From contig BOPV01000001.1 of NCBI GenBank assembly GCA_018332375.1, forward strand, positions 2,170,001-2,234,000: 64,000 nt of DNA, in the 5' to 3' direction. Source of the stretch: Roseiterribacter gracilis (GTDB taxonomy: Bacteria > Pseudomonadota > Alphaproteobacteria > BOG-932 > Roseiterribacteraceae). A model generated the notes under the pieces. That model ran no database searches. It saw only the letters and a list, made by a program, of their open reading frames with translations, and was not told where the DNA came from. Shown here piece after piece: positions 41,972 through 50,307 of the stretch; positions within the stretch are counted from its first letter, which is position 1; each line of letters begins with the position of its first letter. The translations under genes were made by a program, and so were the position numbers.

Positions 41972-42727
41972 ATGACCGAGAGTGCGAGCGCGGCTGCGCA
42001 CCAGCTGCTGGAAGTACGCGCCGGACGCAGTGCGCCGCTCAGCGTACTTGCCAACGCGCCGAACGATGCAAGCGAAGCGTTGGAGGTGCAGAAGCTTGTG
42101 CTTGCGTCGATCGGACCGGTTGGCGCGTGGAAAGTCGGCGCACCAGGCCCGGACGCAACACCGAACACCAGCCCACTGCCCTTGTCGGGCGTTCTGCCCA
42201 GCGACAGCACGGTGCGCACGCGCGTCGGCATCGTCGAAGGCGAGATCTGTTTCCGCTTGGTGCGCGATCTGCCGCCGCGCGAGGCGCCGTACGATGCGCA
42301 AGATGTGTTTGCAGCGATCGGTGGCTGCATGGCCGCAATCGAAGTGCTGGATTCGCGCTTCACCGATTTCGAGTCGCTGAAACTTCCGACCGCACTTGCC
42401 GACTTGCAGCATCACGGTGCGCTGGTTCTGGGCGAACCGGCCGAAGCCTGGTCGTTCGACATGTTCGCGTCGCTGGATGTCGAACTGAACATCACCGACG
42501 CGCCGGCGCTGCGCGCCTTTGCGTCGAACCCCGGCGGAACCGATCTCGCACGCTTGCTTGTCTGGCTCGCCAATAGTGACTCGGCGCGCGCGATGGGCGG
42601 GCTGCAAGCGGGCCAGTACATCACGACGGGATCCTGGACCGGCAAACCGGTCGTGCCGGATGGCGGCCGCGCCACGGTGCATTTCCCCGGCTTTCCGCCA
42701 GTCACCGCGACGATCGAGAAAGCATAA
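41972..42727 (+). CDS. 2-keto-4-pentenoate hydratase/fumarylacetoacetate hydrolase-like protein
   Basis: A 251-residue enzyme of the MhpD-type hydratase group, showing GPVGAWKVGAPGP, GEICFRLVRDLP, IEVLDSRFTDFESL, LADLQHHGALVLGEP and the terminal GQYITTGSWTGKPVVPDGG. Such enzymes hydrate 2-oxo-4-enoates or decarboxylate oxo-acids and need Mg2+. It follows tctA by 38 nt and ends the transport operon just before a strong terminator. The imported acid may be processed through a keto-enoate; the exact reaction is unknown. Confidence 0.82.
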   Translation: MTESASAAAHQLLEVRAGRSAPLSVLANAPNDASEALEVQKLVLASIGPVGAWKVGAPGPDATPNTSPLPLSGVLPSDSTVRTRVGIVEGEICFRLVRDLPPREAPYDAQDVFAAIGGCMAAIEVLDSRFTDFESLKLPTALADLQHHGALVLGEPAEAWSFDMFASLDVELNITDAPALRAFASNPGGTDLARLLVWLANSDSARAMGGLQAGQYITTGSWTGKPVVPDGGRATVHFPGFPPVTATIEKA

Positions 42728-42733
42728 AAAGAA

Positions 42734-42766
42734 AAGGGGCCGGTTCGTTGAACCGGCCCTTTGTTT
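42734..42766 (+). terminator. Rho-independent terminator of the transport operon
   Basis: Stem GGGCCGGTTC (42737-42746) pairs with 42750-42759 around a 3-nt loop and extends by A-T pairs, followed by TTTGTTT. It lies 10 nt after the hydratase stop. It may also serve the convergent gene ending at 42777. Confidence 0.85.
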
Positions 42767-42776
42767 AGCGAGCGCG

Positions 42777-43289
42777 TTAGCGTTCGCGCGTCACCGAGAT
42801 GTCGTAGCCGAGATCGTTGACGCGGATCAGATAGCCCAGACCCAGCGCCGACTTCTTCACGGTTGCGCGATCTGACCCGTCGCCGTTGAGACGGATCTTC
42901 GCATGTTCCTGGCTGCGCCAGACCATGCCGTTGTCGAGCACGAAAATCGGCTTGCCGTCGCTACCGAAACCGATCGACACCAGCTTGGCCGAAATCTGCG
43001 TAACCGCCGGTACGTCGGCGCCCGGAATTGCGGGCGTGCCTTTGCCGCTGCCGAAATCCTTGTCGGCGGTTGCCTTGCCGCCATTGCCGAACAGACCGAA
43101 CAGCGAGAAGCCGTCATTCTTCTTCAGATCTTCGGCGAGGCCGACGACGGTGCGGTCGAAACAGGCCAGCCGTTCTTTCTCATTCGCGATTTCCTTGCAT
43201 GCGACGACGTCGGCGGCACCGGCATGTGCCGCCTGCGGCAAAGCGAAGACGGTGCCGAGAAGAAGCAAGGCGGCGGCGGGGCGATACAT
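42777..43289 (-). CDS. Secreted hypothetical protein, 170 aa
   Basis: Exported protein with a signal peptide (AALLLLGTVFALPQAAHAGA). The mature N-terminus has the pattern CKEIANEKERLACFDR, a Cys-x(12)-Cys-Phe-Asp arrangement found in several small periplasmic proteins. A Gly-rich stretch (GLFGNGGKATADKDFGSGKG) and a beta-rich C-terminal domain ending GYDISVTRER follow, with FVLDNGMVWRSQEHAKIRL. I do not recognise a named family. Single gene between two terminators. Confidence 0.72.
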   Translation of the reverse strand: MYRPAAALLLLGTVFALPQAAHAGAADVVACKEIANEKERLACFDRTVVGLAEDLKKNDGFSLFGLFGNGGKATADKDFGSGKGTPAIPGADVPAVTQISAKLVSIGFGSDGKPIFVLDNGMVWRSQEHAKIRLNGDGSDRATVKKSALGLGYLIRVNDLGYDISVTRER

Positions 43290-43357
43290 GACAGTCCTGC
43301 TGGGTTCGTTGAATCGGGGCGGAGCATGCCGCCAGCGCCGCCAAAGCGAAAGGCGCC

Positions 43358-43392
43358 AAAAAGAAAGGCCGGCACAGTCGCCTGTGCCGGCC
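43358..43392 (-). terminator. Terminator of the receptor gene ending at 43436
   Basis: An 11-bp perfect stem GGCCGGCACAG (43367-43377) with 43382-43392, followed on the minus strand by TTTCTTTTT. It is a textbook intrinsic terminator 44 nt after the receptor stop. Confidence 0.88.
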
Positions 43393-43435
43393 AGTCGTTG
43401 GTTCAGCCTGCCGCGCCGAAACGCGGCAGCCGGGC

Positions 43436-46400
43436 TTAGAACTTCACCGTCGTACCAAAGTAGAAGTACCGACCGATGTTCGAGTAGGTCGACGCCGAGT
43501 CACCCGTTGCCGAGTTACCCAACGACGCACCCGTCTGGTTCGAACCGCTGAACAGGAACGGCACCTGCGGCGGCTCTTTGTCGAACAGGTTGTTGATGCC
43601 CGCGAAGAACGTGAGGTTGTTCCAGCGGTACCGACCACCGAGATCGAAGTACCAGAACGGCTTGATGTCGTTGAAGTCAGCCGCCTCGAACCGGCCGGTC
43701 GCAACCGGCGTCTGGTTCGGGAAGGTTTCTGCGTTGCCGATGTAACGTGCGTTCAGCGACAGCGTCAGATCCTTGTAGTCCCAGGTCGTACGGATGTTGC
43801 CCTTCAAGGTCGGATAACCGACCACGCCCGAACGATAGAGGTTGAAGGTCGGATCGCCCGGCACCGCAATCTGGGTGTTCTGCGGCACCCAGGTCGCAAG
43901 ACCCTGGATCGACAGTTGACCCATATTGTGCAGCCCGACGCGATCGAGATCGAACGAGTAGCTCACGTCGAAGTCGACGCCGCGCACCGACTCTTTACCG
44001 ACGTTCACCGTCTGCGCCACCACCGTGCGAATCGAACCGTCGCGATTACGCGTGATGAGACCGCAGAACAGCGGGCTCGGCCCCGAACCGTCGACGCAGT
44101 TGTTGAGGATCGCGTTCTGCGACAGCGTCTGGATGCCGTCGCGGATTTTCACGAACCAATAGTCTGCGATGAAGGTGAAGCCAGGCACGAAGGTCGGCGT
44201 CAGCACCACACCGGCAGTCCAGGTGCGGGCTTTTTCCGGCTTCAGCAAAGGATTGCCGCCCGTACGGATCGGCGCCTGCGTGAAGTCGTTCTGGTTGTAG
44301 GCCGCCGGCACACCCAACGCGCGGCAGTTCGCGAGTCGGTTTGCAGGAGCCGGACCGTTGTTGATGTTCGTCGACGAGCACGGATCGGTATAGCCGAGGA
44401 AGTTATCGCCGAAGCCCGAGAAGAGCTCGTCGATATTCGGCGCACGAACCGCACGCGCGGTCGAAGCACGGAGTTTGACGTCGCTGGTGATCGCGTAATT
44501 GACCGCGACGTTCCAGGTGTTGGTCGCACCCGACGTCGAATAGTCCGAGAAGCGATACGCCATGTCGACGTCCAGCGCCTTCGCGAAGGGAAGATCGCGA
44601 AGAATCGGAACGCCCAATTCAGCGTAGTATTCGCGGACGTCGTAGCGACCCACGACCGGCGCGTTCTGGTTGCCCCAGAGCTGGCCCGATTGAGTCAAAA
44701 AGTCCGGCTGCGAATTGCCGTTTTCACGACGCCATTCAAAGCCAGCCGCGAAGCCAACCGGCGCCACGGTGCCCGAGAACGGAGTCGCGTACTTGAACAC
44801 GTCACCCGACAAGTTGACGACCGCGTTCTTCTGATCGAGCACGTCGTTTTCGTGCGTCAGCGTGTAGGCGTAGTTGTACTGCGCCGGCGTCAGGCTGCCG
44901 ACCTTGAACGGGTTGATCGGCACGCAGCCCTGGGCCTGCGCAGCCGGGTCACGGCAGACGATCTGGCCGGTGGCCGGATCGCGCACCGCATCGATCTGCT
45001 GGCGCAGACGATTTTCAACGCGGTCGATGTTGTAGAAGTTGGTGCTGTTCCGGCCGTAGTTGAAATACGTCTCGTATTTCCAGCCGTTCCACAACGTGCC
45101 GTTGAAGCCGACGACGGCGCGGAAATATTCGTAATTCGCCGTACCGGTACGTGCCGACCAGTCGTAGTTGGAACGCTGGATCGAGAAGTTGCCCGGCGCA
45201 ATCGCCTTGAAGTTGGCCGGGATGAACGGGTTGTCCGACTTGATCAGCAGCGCGCTTTGCGCCGAGTCGTTGGTGATGTCGAACGGATCCGTCGCTGCCG
45301 GCGCACCGTTGTTGAAGTGACCGGTATTCGTCGCCGAGTTACGCGAGCTTGCGTATTTCACGTCGGCGAAGAAGTTCACCGTCTCGAGCGGACCAAGCTT
45401 GTTCGCCAGTTCGTAATTGACCAGCGTGTCGGCGATGATGCGCGTGTTCGGCGTGCGCAGCTGCAGCTGCGCGTTGGTGTTTTCACCAGCGCCGCCGGCA
45501 CCGACCGTGGTGCCGATCGAGCCACCCAGGCGCGTGCCCGGCGGGTTGATCAACGTGCCGCGGTTGAAGCGGATCGCCGACGAACCGTCCGGCGTGAAAG
45601 TGTAGGCCAACGGACCGTTGCCATCGACCGCGGTGCGCACCGTCGCGTTCGGCGCGAAGACCGACGATTTGGTGCAAGCCTGCGTGATGTTGTTCGGGAT
45701 CCCGTCCGTGCCTGTGAAGCTCGCCGGATTCGGGATCAGCGAGCGTCCGCAAGACGCATAGTCACGATCGGATCCGACAATGCCGGTGTCGTGGTTGTAG
45801 TCGAAGGCAAAGGTGATGTTGCCGCGCTTCGAACCGAAATTCTGACCGATCAGACCGTTGGCCGTGCTGGTCTTGGCATCGCCATGCCCCGACTGACCGT
45901 ACTGACCGGTGAATTCGGCGCCTTCGTAGTTCTTCTTCAGAATGAAGTTGACCACGCCGGCAACCGCGTCGGCGCCGTACAGCGCCGAGGTGCCGCCGGT
46001 CACGATTTCAACGCGATCGATCAGACCGGGCGCGATGATGTTGGTGTCGACGAGCGACGTACCGCCCGAACCGTTACGACCCGACAGCGAACCGATATGA
46101 CGGCGGCCGTCGACCAGGGTCAGGGTGCGATATTCACCGAGACCGCGCAGGTTGGTGAACGACACGCCGATACCGTTGGTGAAGCGCTGGTTGTTCGACG
46201 GCTGGAGGTTCACCTGGGTCTGCGGCAGCTGGCTCATGATGTCGACGGTGCTTTGCAGACCGGTCAACGCGATGCTCTCGCTGTTCAGAACCGTGACGGG
46301 GTTCGGCGCCGTGATCCCTGGCCGCGCGATGCGCGTGCCGGTGACGACGATTTCTTCAGTCTGCGCGGCAGCTCGATCGGCGCATAAGGCTGCGAGCAAC

Positions 46401-46462
46401 GCGATCGCGGCCACCCCAGTGCGCCGGATCGACCGTTGGCGGCCGATTACGGACTCTCTCAT
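43436..46462 (-). CDS. TonB-dependent receptor, no signalling domain
   Basis: A 1008-residue outer-membrane transporter. A signal peptide (AAIALLAALCADRAAA) leads directly to the TonB-box region QTEEIVVTGTRIARPG, so there is no STN domain. The plug is DIMSQLPQTQVNLQPS, FTNLRGLGEYRTLTLVDGRRH and ALYGADAVAGVVNFILKKNYEG; a long barrel ends YFYFGTTVKF. This is the type common in Caulobacter and Sphingomonas for oligosaccharides, peptides or plant compounds; the ligand is unknown. It diverges from the 47036 receptor across a 573-bp gap. Confidence 0.93.
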   Translation of the reverse strand: MRESVIGRQRSIRRTGVAAIALLAALCADRAAAQTEEIVVTGTRIARPGITAPNPVTVLNSESIALTGLQSTVDIMSQLPQTQVNLQPSNNQRFTNGIGVSFTNLRGLGEYRTLTLVDGRRHIGSLSGRNGSGGTSLVDTNIIAPGLIDRVEIVTGGTSALYGADAVAGVVNFILKKNYEGAEFTGQYGQSGHGDAKTSTANGLIGQNFGSKRGNITFAFDYNHDTGIVGSDRDYASCGRSLIPNPASFTGTDGIPNNITQACTKSSVFAPNATVRTAVDGNGPLAYTFTPDGSSAIRFNRGTLINPPGTRLGGSIGTTVGAGGAGENTNAQLQLRTPNTRIIADTLVNYELANKLGPLETVNFFADVKYASSRNSATNTGHFNNGAPAATDPFDITNDSAQSALLIKSDNPFIPANFKAIAPGNFSIQRSNYDWSARTGTANYEYFRAVVGFNGTLWNGWKYETYFNYGRNSTNFYNIDRVENRLRQQIDAVRDPATGQIVCRDPAAQAQGCVPINPFKVGSLTPAQYNYAYTLTHENDVLDQKNAVVNLSGDVFKYATPFSGTVAPVGFAAGFEWRRENGNSQPDFLTQSGQLWGNQNAPVVGRYDVREYYAELGVPILRDLPFAKALDVDMAYRFSDYSTSGATNTWNVAVNYAITSDVKLRASTARAVRAPNIDELFSGFGDNFLGYTDPCSSTNINNGPAPANRLANCRALGVPAAYNQNDFTQAPIRTGGNPLLKPEKARTWTAGVVLTPTFVPGFTFIADYWFVKIRDGIQTLSQNAILNNCVDGSGPSPLFCGLITRNRDGSIRTVVAQTVNVGKESVRGVDFDVSYSFDLDRVGLHNMGQLSIQGLATWVPQNTQIAVPGDPTFNLYRSGVVGYPTLKGNIRTTWDYKDLTLSLNARYIGNAETFPNQTPVATGRFEAADFNDIKPFWYFDLGGRYRWNNLTFFAGINNLFDKEPPQVPFLFSGSNQTGASLGNSATGDSASTYSNIGRYFYFGTTVKF

Positions 46463-47035
46463 CGTTGAAGACTCCCTAGTGCGAACTCGGCGCGGGGGCG
46501 CCGAGCACCCGCCGACTTGGCGTCGGTCGGGCGAAGGCGAGAGCCTTCCTCGCCGTTCGCACGCGGTAAAGAATGCGTGCTTTAAGTAACACTAGAAAGC
46601 CAAGACATGTGATCTGAGAGACACAGTCTTAAAACTGAGACGACAGAATCTTTCCTGGTGCGCGAGTAAGTGAATGGCTTCTTTCGTACCGCGCGCAACG
46701 ACGGCGACAGAATTCGACCGCGATGCGTCTCGTCAAGAATGGTCAAACATCAGCCCGACTCGAACCCGCACGTAACAAAGTTCAGAGACGCACGCCGGCC
46801 AACGCCGCGAAGGATTCATTCGCTCCGTTCGCGATCTGAATCACTTCCTGTCGGAACGCACGCTCTGAACCGGAAGTTCTGTTGCGATAAGTACACACCC
46901 GGCTGAAAAGCTCGGCCGGAAGACCTGCAACGATTGAGCTTCCAGGTAACGCTCCGTCACATAGCCAGCTTCGGCTACGCCGCGAAACAAGCGGCGATCC
47001 GACCTGACGGATACGGGCTCTAGGGGAGACTCAGT
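46463..47035. promoter_or_regulatory. Divergent regulatory region between two receptor genes
   Basis: 573 bp without a credible gene, holding the promoters and leaders of both receptors. Near 46608 there is a repeated CTGAGA motif (CTGAGAGACACAG and CTGAGACGACAG, about 22 bp apart) that could be a regulator site. A 78-codon frame at 46670 has no ribosome site and unlikely composition. Confidence 0.45.
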
Positions 47036-49939
47036 GTGAAGCAGTTATTTGAGCTGCGCGCGGTTCGCGCGCTGTTGCTGGCGGGCGTTGCCTCGCTGGC
47101 GTATGCGGGCGAAGCGTACGCCCAAGCAACCGGACCAACCGAAGAAATCGTCGTTACGGGCTCGCGTCTGCGCCGTACCGGTGCCAGCGCACCGACGCCG
47201 CTGACGGTCGCCTCGGGCGAGTCGCTGCGCGCCACGGGCGGCATCAACATCTCGGATCTGCTGAGCCAGCTGCCGCAAGTCGGCGTCGGCACCAACCAGC
47301 AGAATTCGACCAACTCGGTCCGCAACGCCGGCCTGAACATTCTCAATCTTCGCACACTGGGTAGCGCGCGCACGCTGACCTTGATCAACGGCCGCCGTCA
47401 GGTCGGCGGTGGTCAGGGCACAGTGACGGTCGACACCAACACGATCCCGGTCTCGCTGATCGATCGCGTTGAAGTCGTCACTGGCGGTGCGACGGCCGTG
47501 TACGGCGCCGACGCCGTCTCGGGCGTGGTCAACTTCGTTCTGAAGAAGAACTACGAAGGCGCCGAAGTGGAAGCGCAGTACGGCGTGTCGGGTCACGGCG
47601 ATGCCGAGACCTATTTCGCCAGCGCCACGATGGGCGGCAACTTCGGCGGCGGTCGCGGCAACGTCACGTTGAACGCGACGTACAATCGCGAACAGGGTCT
47701 GTTCGCGCCGCAACGCGACTATGCGATCACCAACCTGCAATCGGTCGTCTATCCCGGCAACGGCCGCCCGGCTGTGCCGGTGCGTGGCGACGGCATTCCC
47801 GATCGTATTCCGGTCGCGGGCGCACGCTTGAACCAGTACGCCGACACCGGGGCGCCGGTCATCGGCACTGCAATCGGCAGCAACGCCGCGTTCACGCAGG
47901 CCTTCTCGCCGTCGGGTCAGTTGATTCCGTTCAATCGCTTCGGCCAAGCCGATCTGTCGGGCAACTTGTCGCTCGGCGGTGACGGTCTCAACACCTCGAA
48001 GACGCAGACGCTGCGCGTTCCGACGCAACGCGGCCTGTTCCATCTGCAGGGCAATTACGAGATCTTCGAAGGCGGCGATTTCGTCAAGAACATGAACTTC
48101 TTCGCCGAGTTGAAATACTCGCGCAACAAGGCGAAGACGACGTCGTCGGGCACGTTCGAAGCGCCGGGCGCCTACACGATCCAGCGCGACAACGCCTATC
48201 TGCCGGCCGCACTGGTCGCGCAGATGACGGCGGCGAACGTCTCGAACTTCACCTTCTCGCGTTCGGACGACGATTTCGGCCTGCGCACCTATGAATCGGT
48301 GTTCCAGACCTATCGCGGCGTGATCGGCGTCAACGGCAAGTTCTGGAAGGACTGGAACTACGAAGCGTTCTGGAACTACGGCACGACCCGTTCGGACTTC
48401 ACCAACTTCGATCGCATCCAGAGCAAGTATCTCGACTCGATCGACGCAGTCCGTCTGCCTGACGGCTCGATCGGTTGCCGTAGCGCAACCGCGCGTGCCA
48501 ATGGCTGCTTGCCCGTCAATCTGATCGGTTACGGCCTCGCCAATCCGGCGGCGCTGCAATACTCGTATCTGTACACGGTCGAGCATGATCGCCTGACGCA
48601 GAACCAGGCCGTCCTCAACGTTGACGGCGACTTGTTCAGCTACGCCACGCCGTTCAGCGGCAAAGTGGACGCGATCAAGTTGGCGGTGGGTATCGAATAT
48701 CGCCGCGAAGAGTCGCGCGCCAATCCGCAGGCCGAAGTCCAACAGGGCCTCGTCTTCGGTAACCGCCTCGCCTACACGGAAGGTCACTACGACACGAAGG
48801 AAATGTACGTCGAAACCGGCATTCCGGTTTTGCGTGACCTGCCCTTCGCCAAGGCCGTCGACGTCGAAGGGTCGTGGCGCTTCCAGGACTTCTCAACCAC
48901 CAGCACCGACCAGAGCTGGGCGCTGCGCGGCGGTTGGGCGATCGACGACAACATCAAACTGCGTGCGTCGCGTTCGCGCGCGGTGCGTGCGCCGAACATC
49001 GGCGAATTGTTCGCGCCTGGTAGCGACAACTTCCAGGGCGTCAACGATCCTTGCGACGTGACGCGCATCAATGCGGGCAGCTTCCCGCAGAACCGTGCTG
49101 CCAACTGCCGTGCCGCCGGTATCCCGGCGGGCTTCATCCAGAGCACCGTGACCAAGTCGGTTCTGACCCAGGGCAATCCGAACCTGGCTGCAGAAAAGGC
49201 CAAGACCTGGACGGCCGGCGTCGTGTTGACGCCGACCTTCGTGCCGGGCCTGACGGTGACGGCGGACTGGTGGAACGTGAAACTGAAGGACGCGATCAAC
49301 AGCTTCGCGTTCCAGTCGGTGGTCAACAACTGCTACGACGCAGCGTCGTTGGGAAATGCCTTCTGCTCGTCGGTCATTCGCGGCCCCGATCTGAACATTC
49401 GCAACGTGCTGGTGCAGCAGTTGAACGTCGCCAACTACCGGGCGCGCGGTCTCGACATGCAGATCACCTACTCCACGCCGCTGTCGCGTTTCGGCGCGCC
49501 GTCGTCTTGGGGCAACCTGACGCTCGACTTCCTGGGTTCGTACCTGTCGAAGAAGACGTTCGACCCGAACCCGAACGATCCGTCGCTGATCAATCGTGAC
49601 GCGGGCGAATTGCCGGATCCGAAGCTGAAGTTCCGCCTCCAGGGCATCTACGAACTGGCCGAGTGGCAGTTCACCTGGACGACGAACTATCTCGGCCACA
49701 TGGAGCTCGACAACGAAGCGTTCATCGAAGATCGCTTCCCGCACACTGTGCCGGATTACTGGCTGCACGCGCTGCGCGTTCAGTACGACTTCGGCAAGTA
49801 CCAGGTGTATGGCGGCATCAACAACATCGCGGACAAGGAGCCGCCGTATATCCCGACCGTCTATCAGGGTATCGGCAACTCCTCGATCTACGACAACAAA
49901 GGCCGCTTCTTCTATGTCGGCGCCAAGGCTCACTTCTAA
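47036..49939 (+). CDS. TonB-dependent receptor, tandem copy 1
   Basis: A 967-residue outer-membrane receptor starting with GTG after AGGGGAG. The signal peptide (ALLLAGVASLAYAGEAYAQ) is followed by EEIVVTGSRLRRTGASAP, the plug (LSQLPQVGVGTNQQNSTNSV; YGADAVSGVVNFVLKKNYEG) and a barrel ending RFFYVGAKAHF. The next gene downstream is a close paralogue with long stretches of identical protein and DNA. It ends in its own terminator, so the two copies are separately transcribed. Ligand unknown. Confidence 0.93.
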   Translation: MKQLFELRAVRALLLAGVASLAYAGEAYAQATGPTEEIVVTGSRLRRTGASAPTPLTVASGESLRATGGINISDLLSQLPQVGVGTNQQNSTNSVRNAGLNILNLRTLGSARTLTLINGRRQVGGGQGTVTVDTNTIPVSLIDRVEVVTGGATAVYGADAVSGVVNFVLKKNYEGAEVEAQYGVSGHGDAETYFASATMGGNFGGGRGNVTLNATYNREQGLFAPQRDYAITNLQSVVYPGNGRPAVPVRGDGIPDRIPVAGARLNQYADTGAPVIGTAIGSNAAFTQAFSPSGQLIPFNRFGQADLSGNLSLGGDGLNTSKTQTLRVPTQRGLFHLQGNYEIFEGGDFVKNMNFFAELKYSRNKAKTTSSGTFEAPGAYTIQRDNAYLPAALVAQMTAANVSNFTFSRSDDDFGLRTYESVFQTYRGVIGVNGKFWKDWNYEAFWNYGTTRSDFTNFDRIQSKYLDSIDAVRLPDGSIGCRSATARANGCLPVNLIGYGLANPAALQYSYLYTVEHDRLTQNQAVLNVDGDLFSYATPFSGKVDAIKLAVGIEYRREESRANPQAEVQQGLVFGNRLAYTEGHYDTKEMYVETGIPVLRDLPFAKAVDVEGSWRFQDFSTTSTDQSWALRGGWAIDDNIKLRASRSRAVRAPNIGELFAPGSDNFQGVNDPCDVTRINAGSFPQNRAANCRAAGIPAGFIQSTVTKSVLTQGNPNLAAEKAKTWTAGVVLTPTFVPGLTVTADWWNVKLKDAINSFAFQSVVNNCYDAASLGNAFCSSVIRGPDLNIRNVLVQQLNVANYRARGLDMQITYSTPLSRFGAPSSWGNLTLDFLGSYLSKKTFDPNPNDPSLINRDAGELPDPKLKFRLQGIYELAEWQFTWTTNYLGHMELDNEAFIEDRFPHTVPDYWLHALRVQYDFGKYQVYGGINNIADKEPPYIPTVYQGIGNSSIYDNKGRFFYVGAKAHF

Positions 49940-50307
49940 AGCCTAGCGTCAACGCAACTACGACGGCCGCCGGTACCCACCGGCGGCCGTTTTCTTTTGT
50001 GCGGTAGCGCCGCGCGACATCGCGACATTCGGCAAATCGAGCTTCGGCAAAACTCATTGAGACGCCGGTCGTCGCGCGCTTATTCCCACCGCAAAAACAT
50101 TTTCCCGGGACCGACGCCGAGCGCCGCGGTGAATGGCCAAATTACGCGTTTTGGCGCGCGTACCTGTTGCACAATTGGCGCGTTGCAGGCGTCGGCGTTT
50201 TACGCGCTGCAACCTCGTCTTCTTTGCTCACGAATTGTCCCACAGCCCGAAGACACGCAGCGAACGCGTGCGCGGGCGGGTACGGCCGTTTGAACAAGGG
50301 GACGAAA
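49940..50307 (+). promoter_or_regulatory. Gap between tandem receptors: terminator and leader
   Basis: 368 bp containing the terminator of copy 1 (49963-49998) and then the promoter and leader of copy 2, with AAGGGGA just before its ATG at 50308. I see no gene; the frame can be extended back to 50167, but without start signals. Confidence 0.5.
49963..49998 (+). terminator. Terminator of receptor copy 1
   Basis: A 12-bp perfect stem ACGGCCGCCGGT (49963-49974) with 49979-49990, followed by TTTCTTTT. The same GGCCGCCGG stem recurs after copy 2, as expected if the duplication included it. Confidence 0.9.

Noticed and set aside
42728..43300. Possible toxin-antitoxin or immunity gene for the 170-aa secreted protein
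   Set aside because: Single gene between terminators with no partner frame; nothing beyond the signal peptide supports such a role.
46670..46906. 78-codon frame between the divergent receptor genes
   Set aside because: Arg-rich low-complexity product, no ribosome site, and located in a promoter region.
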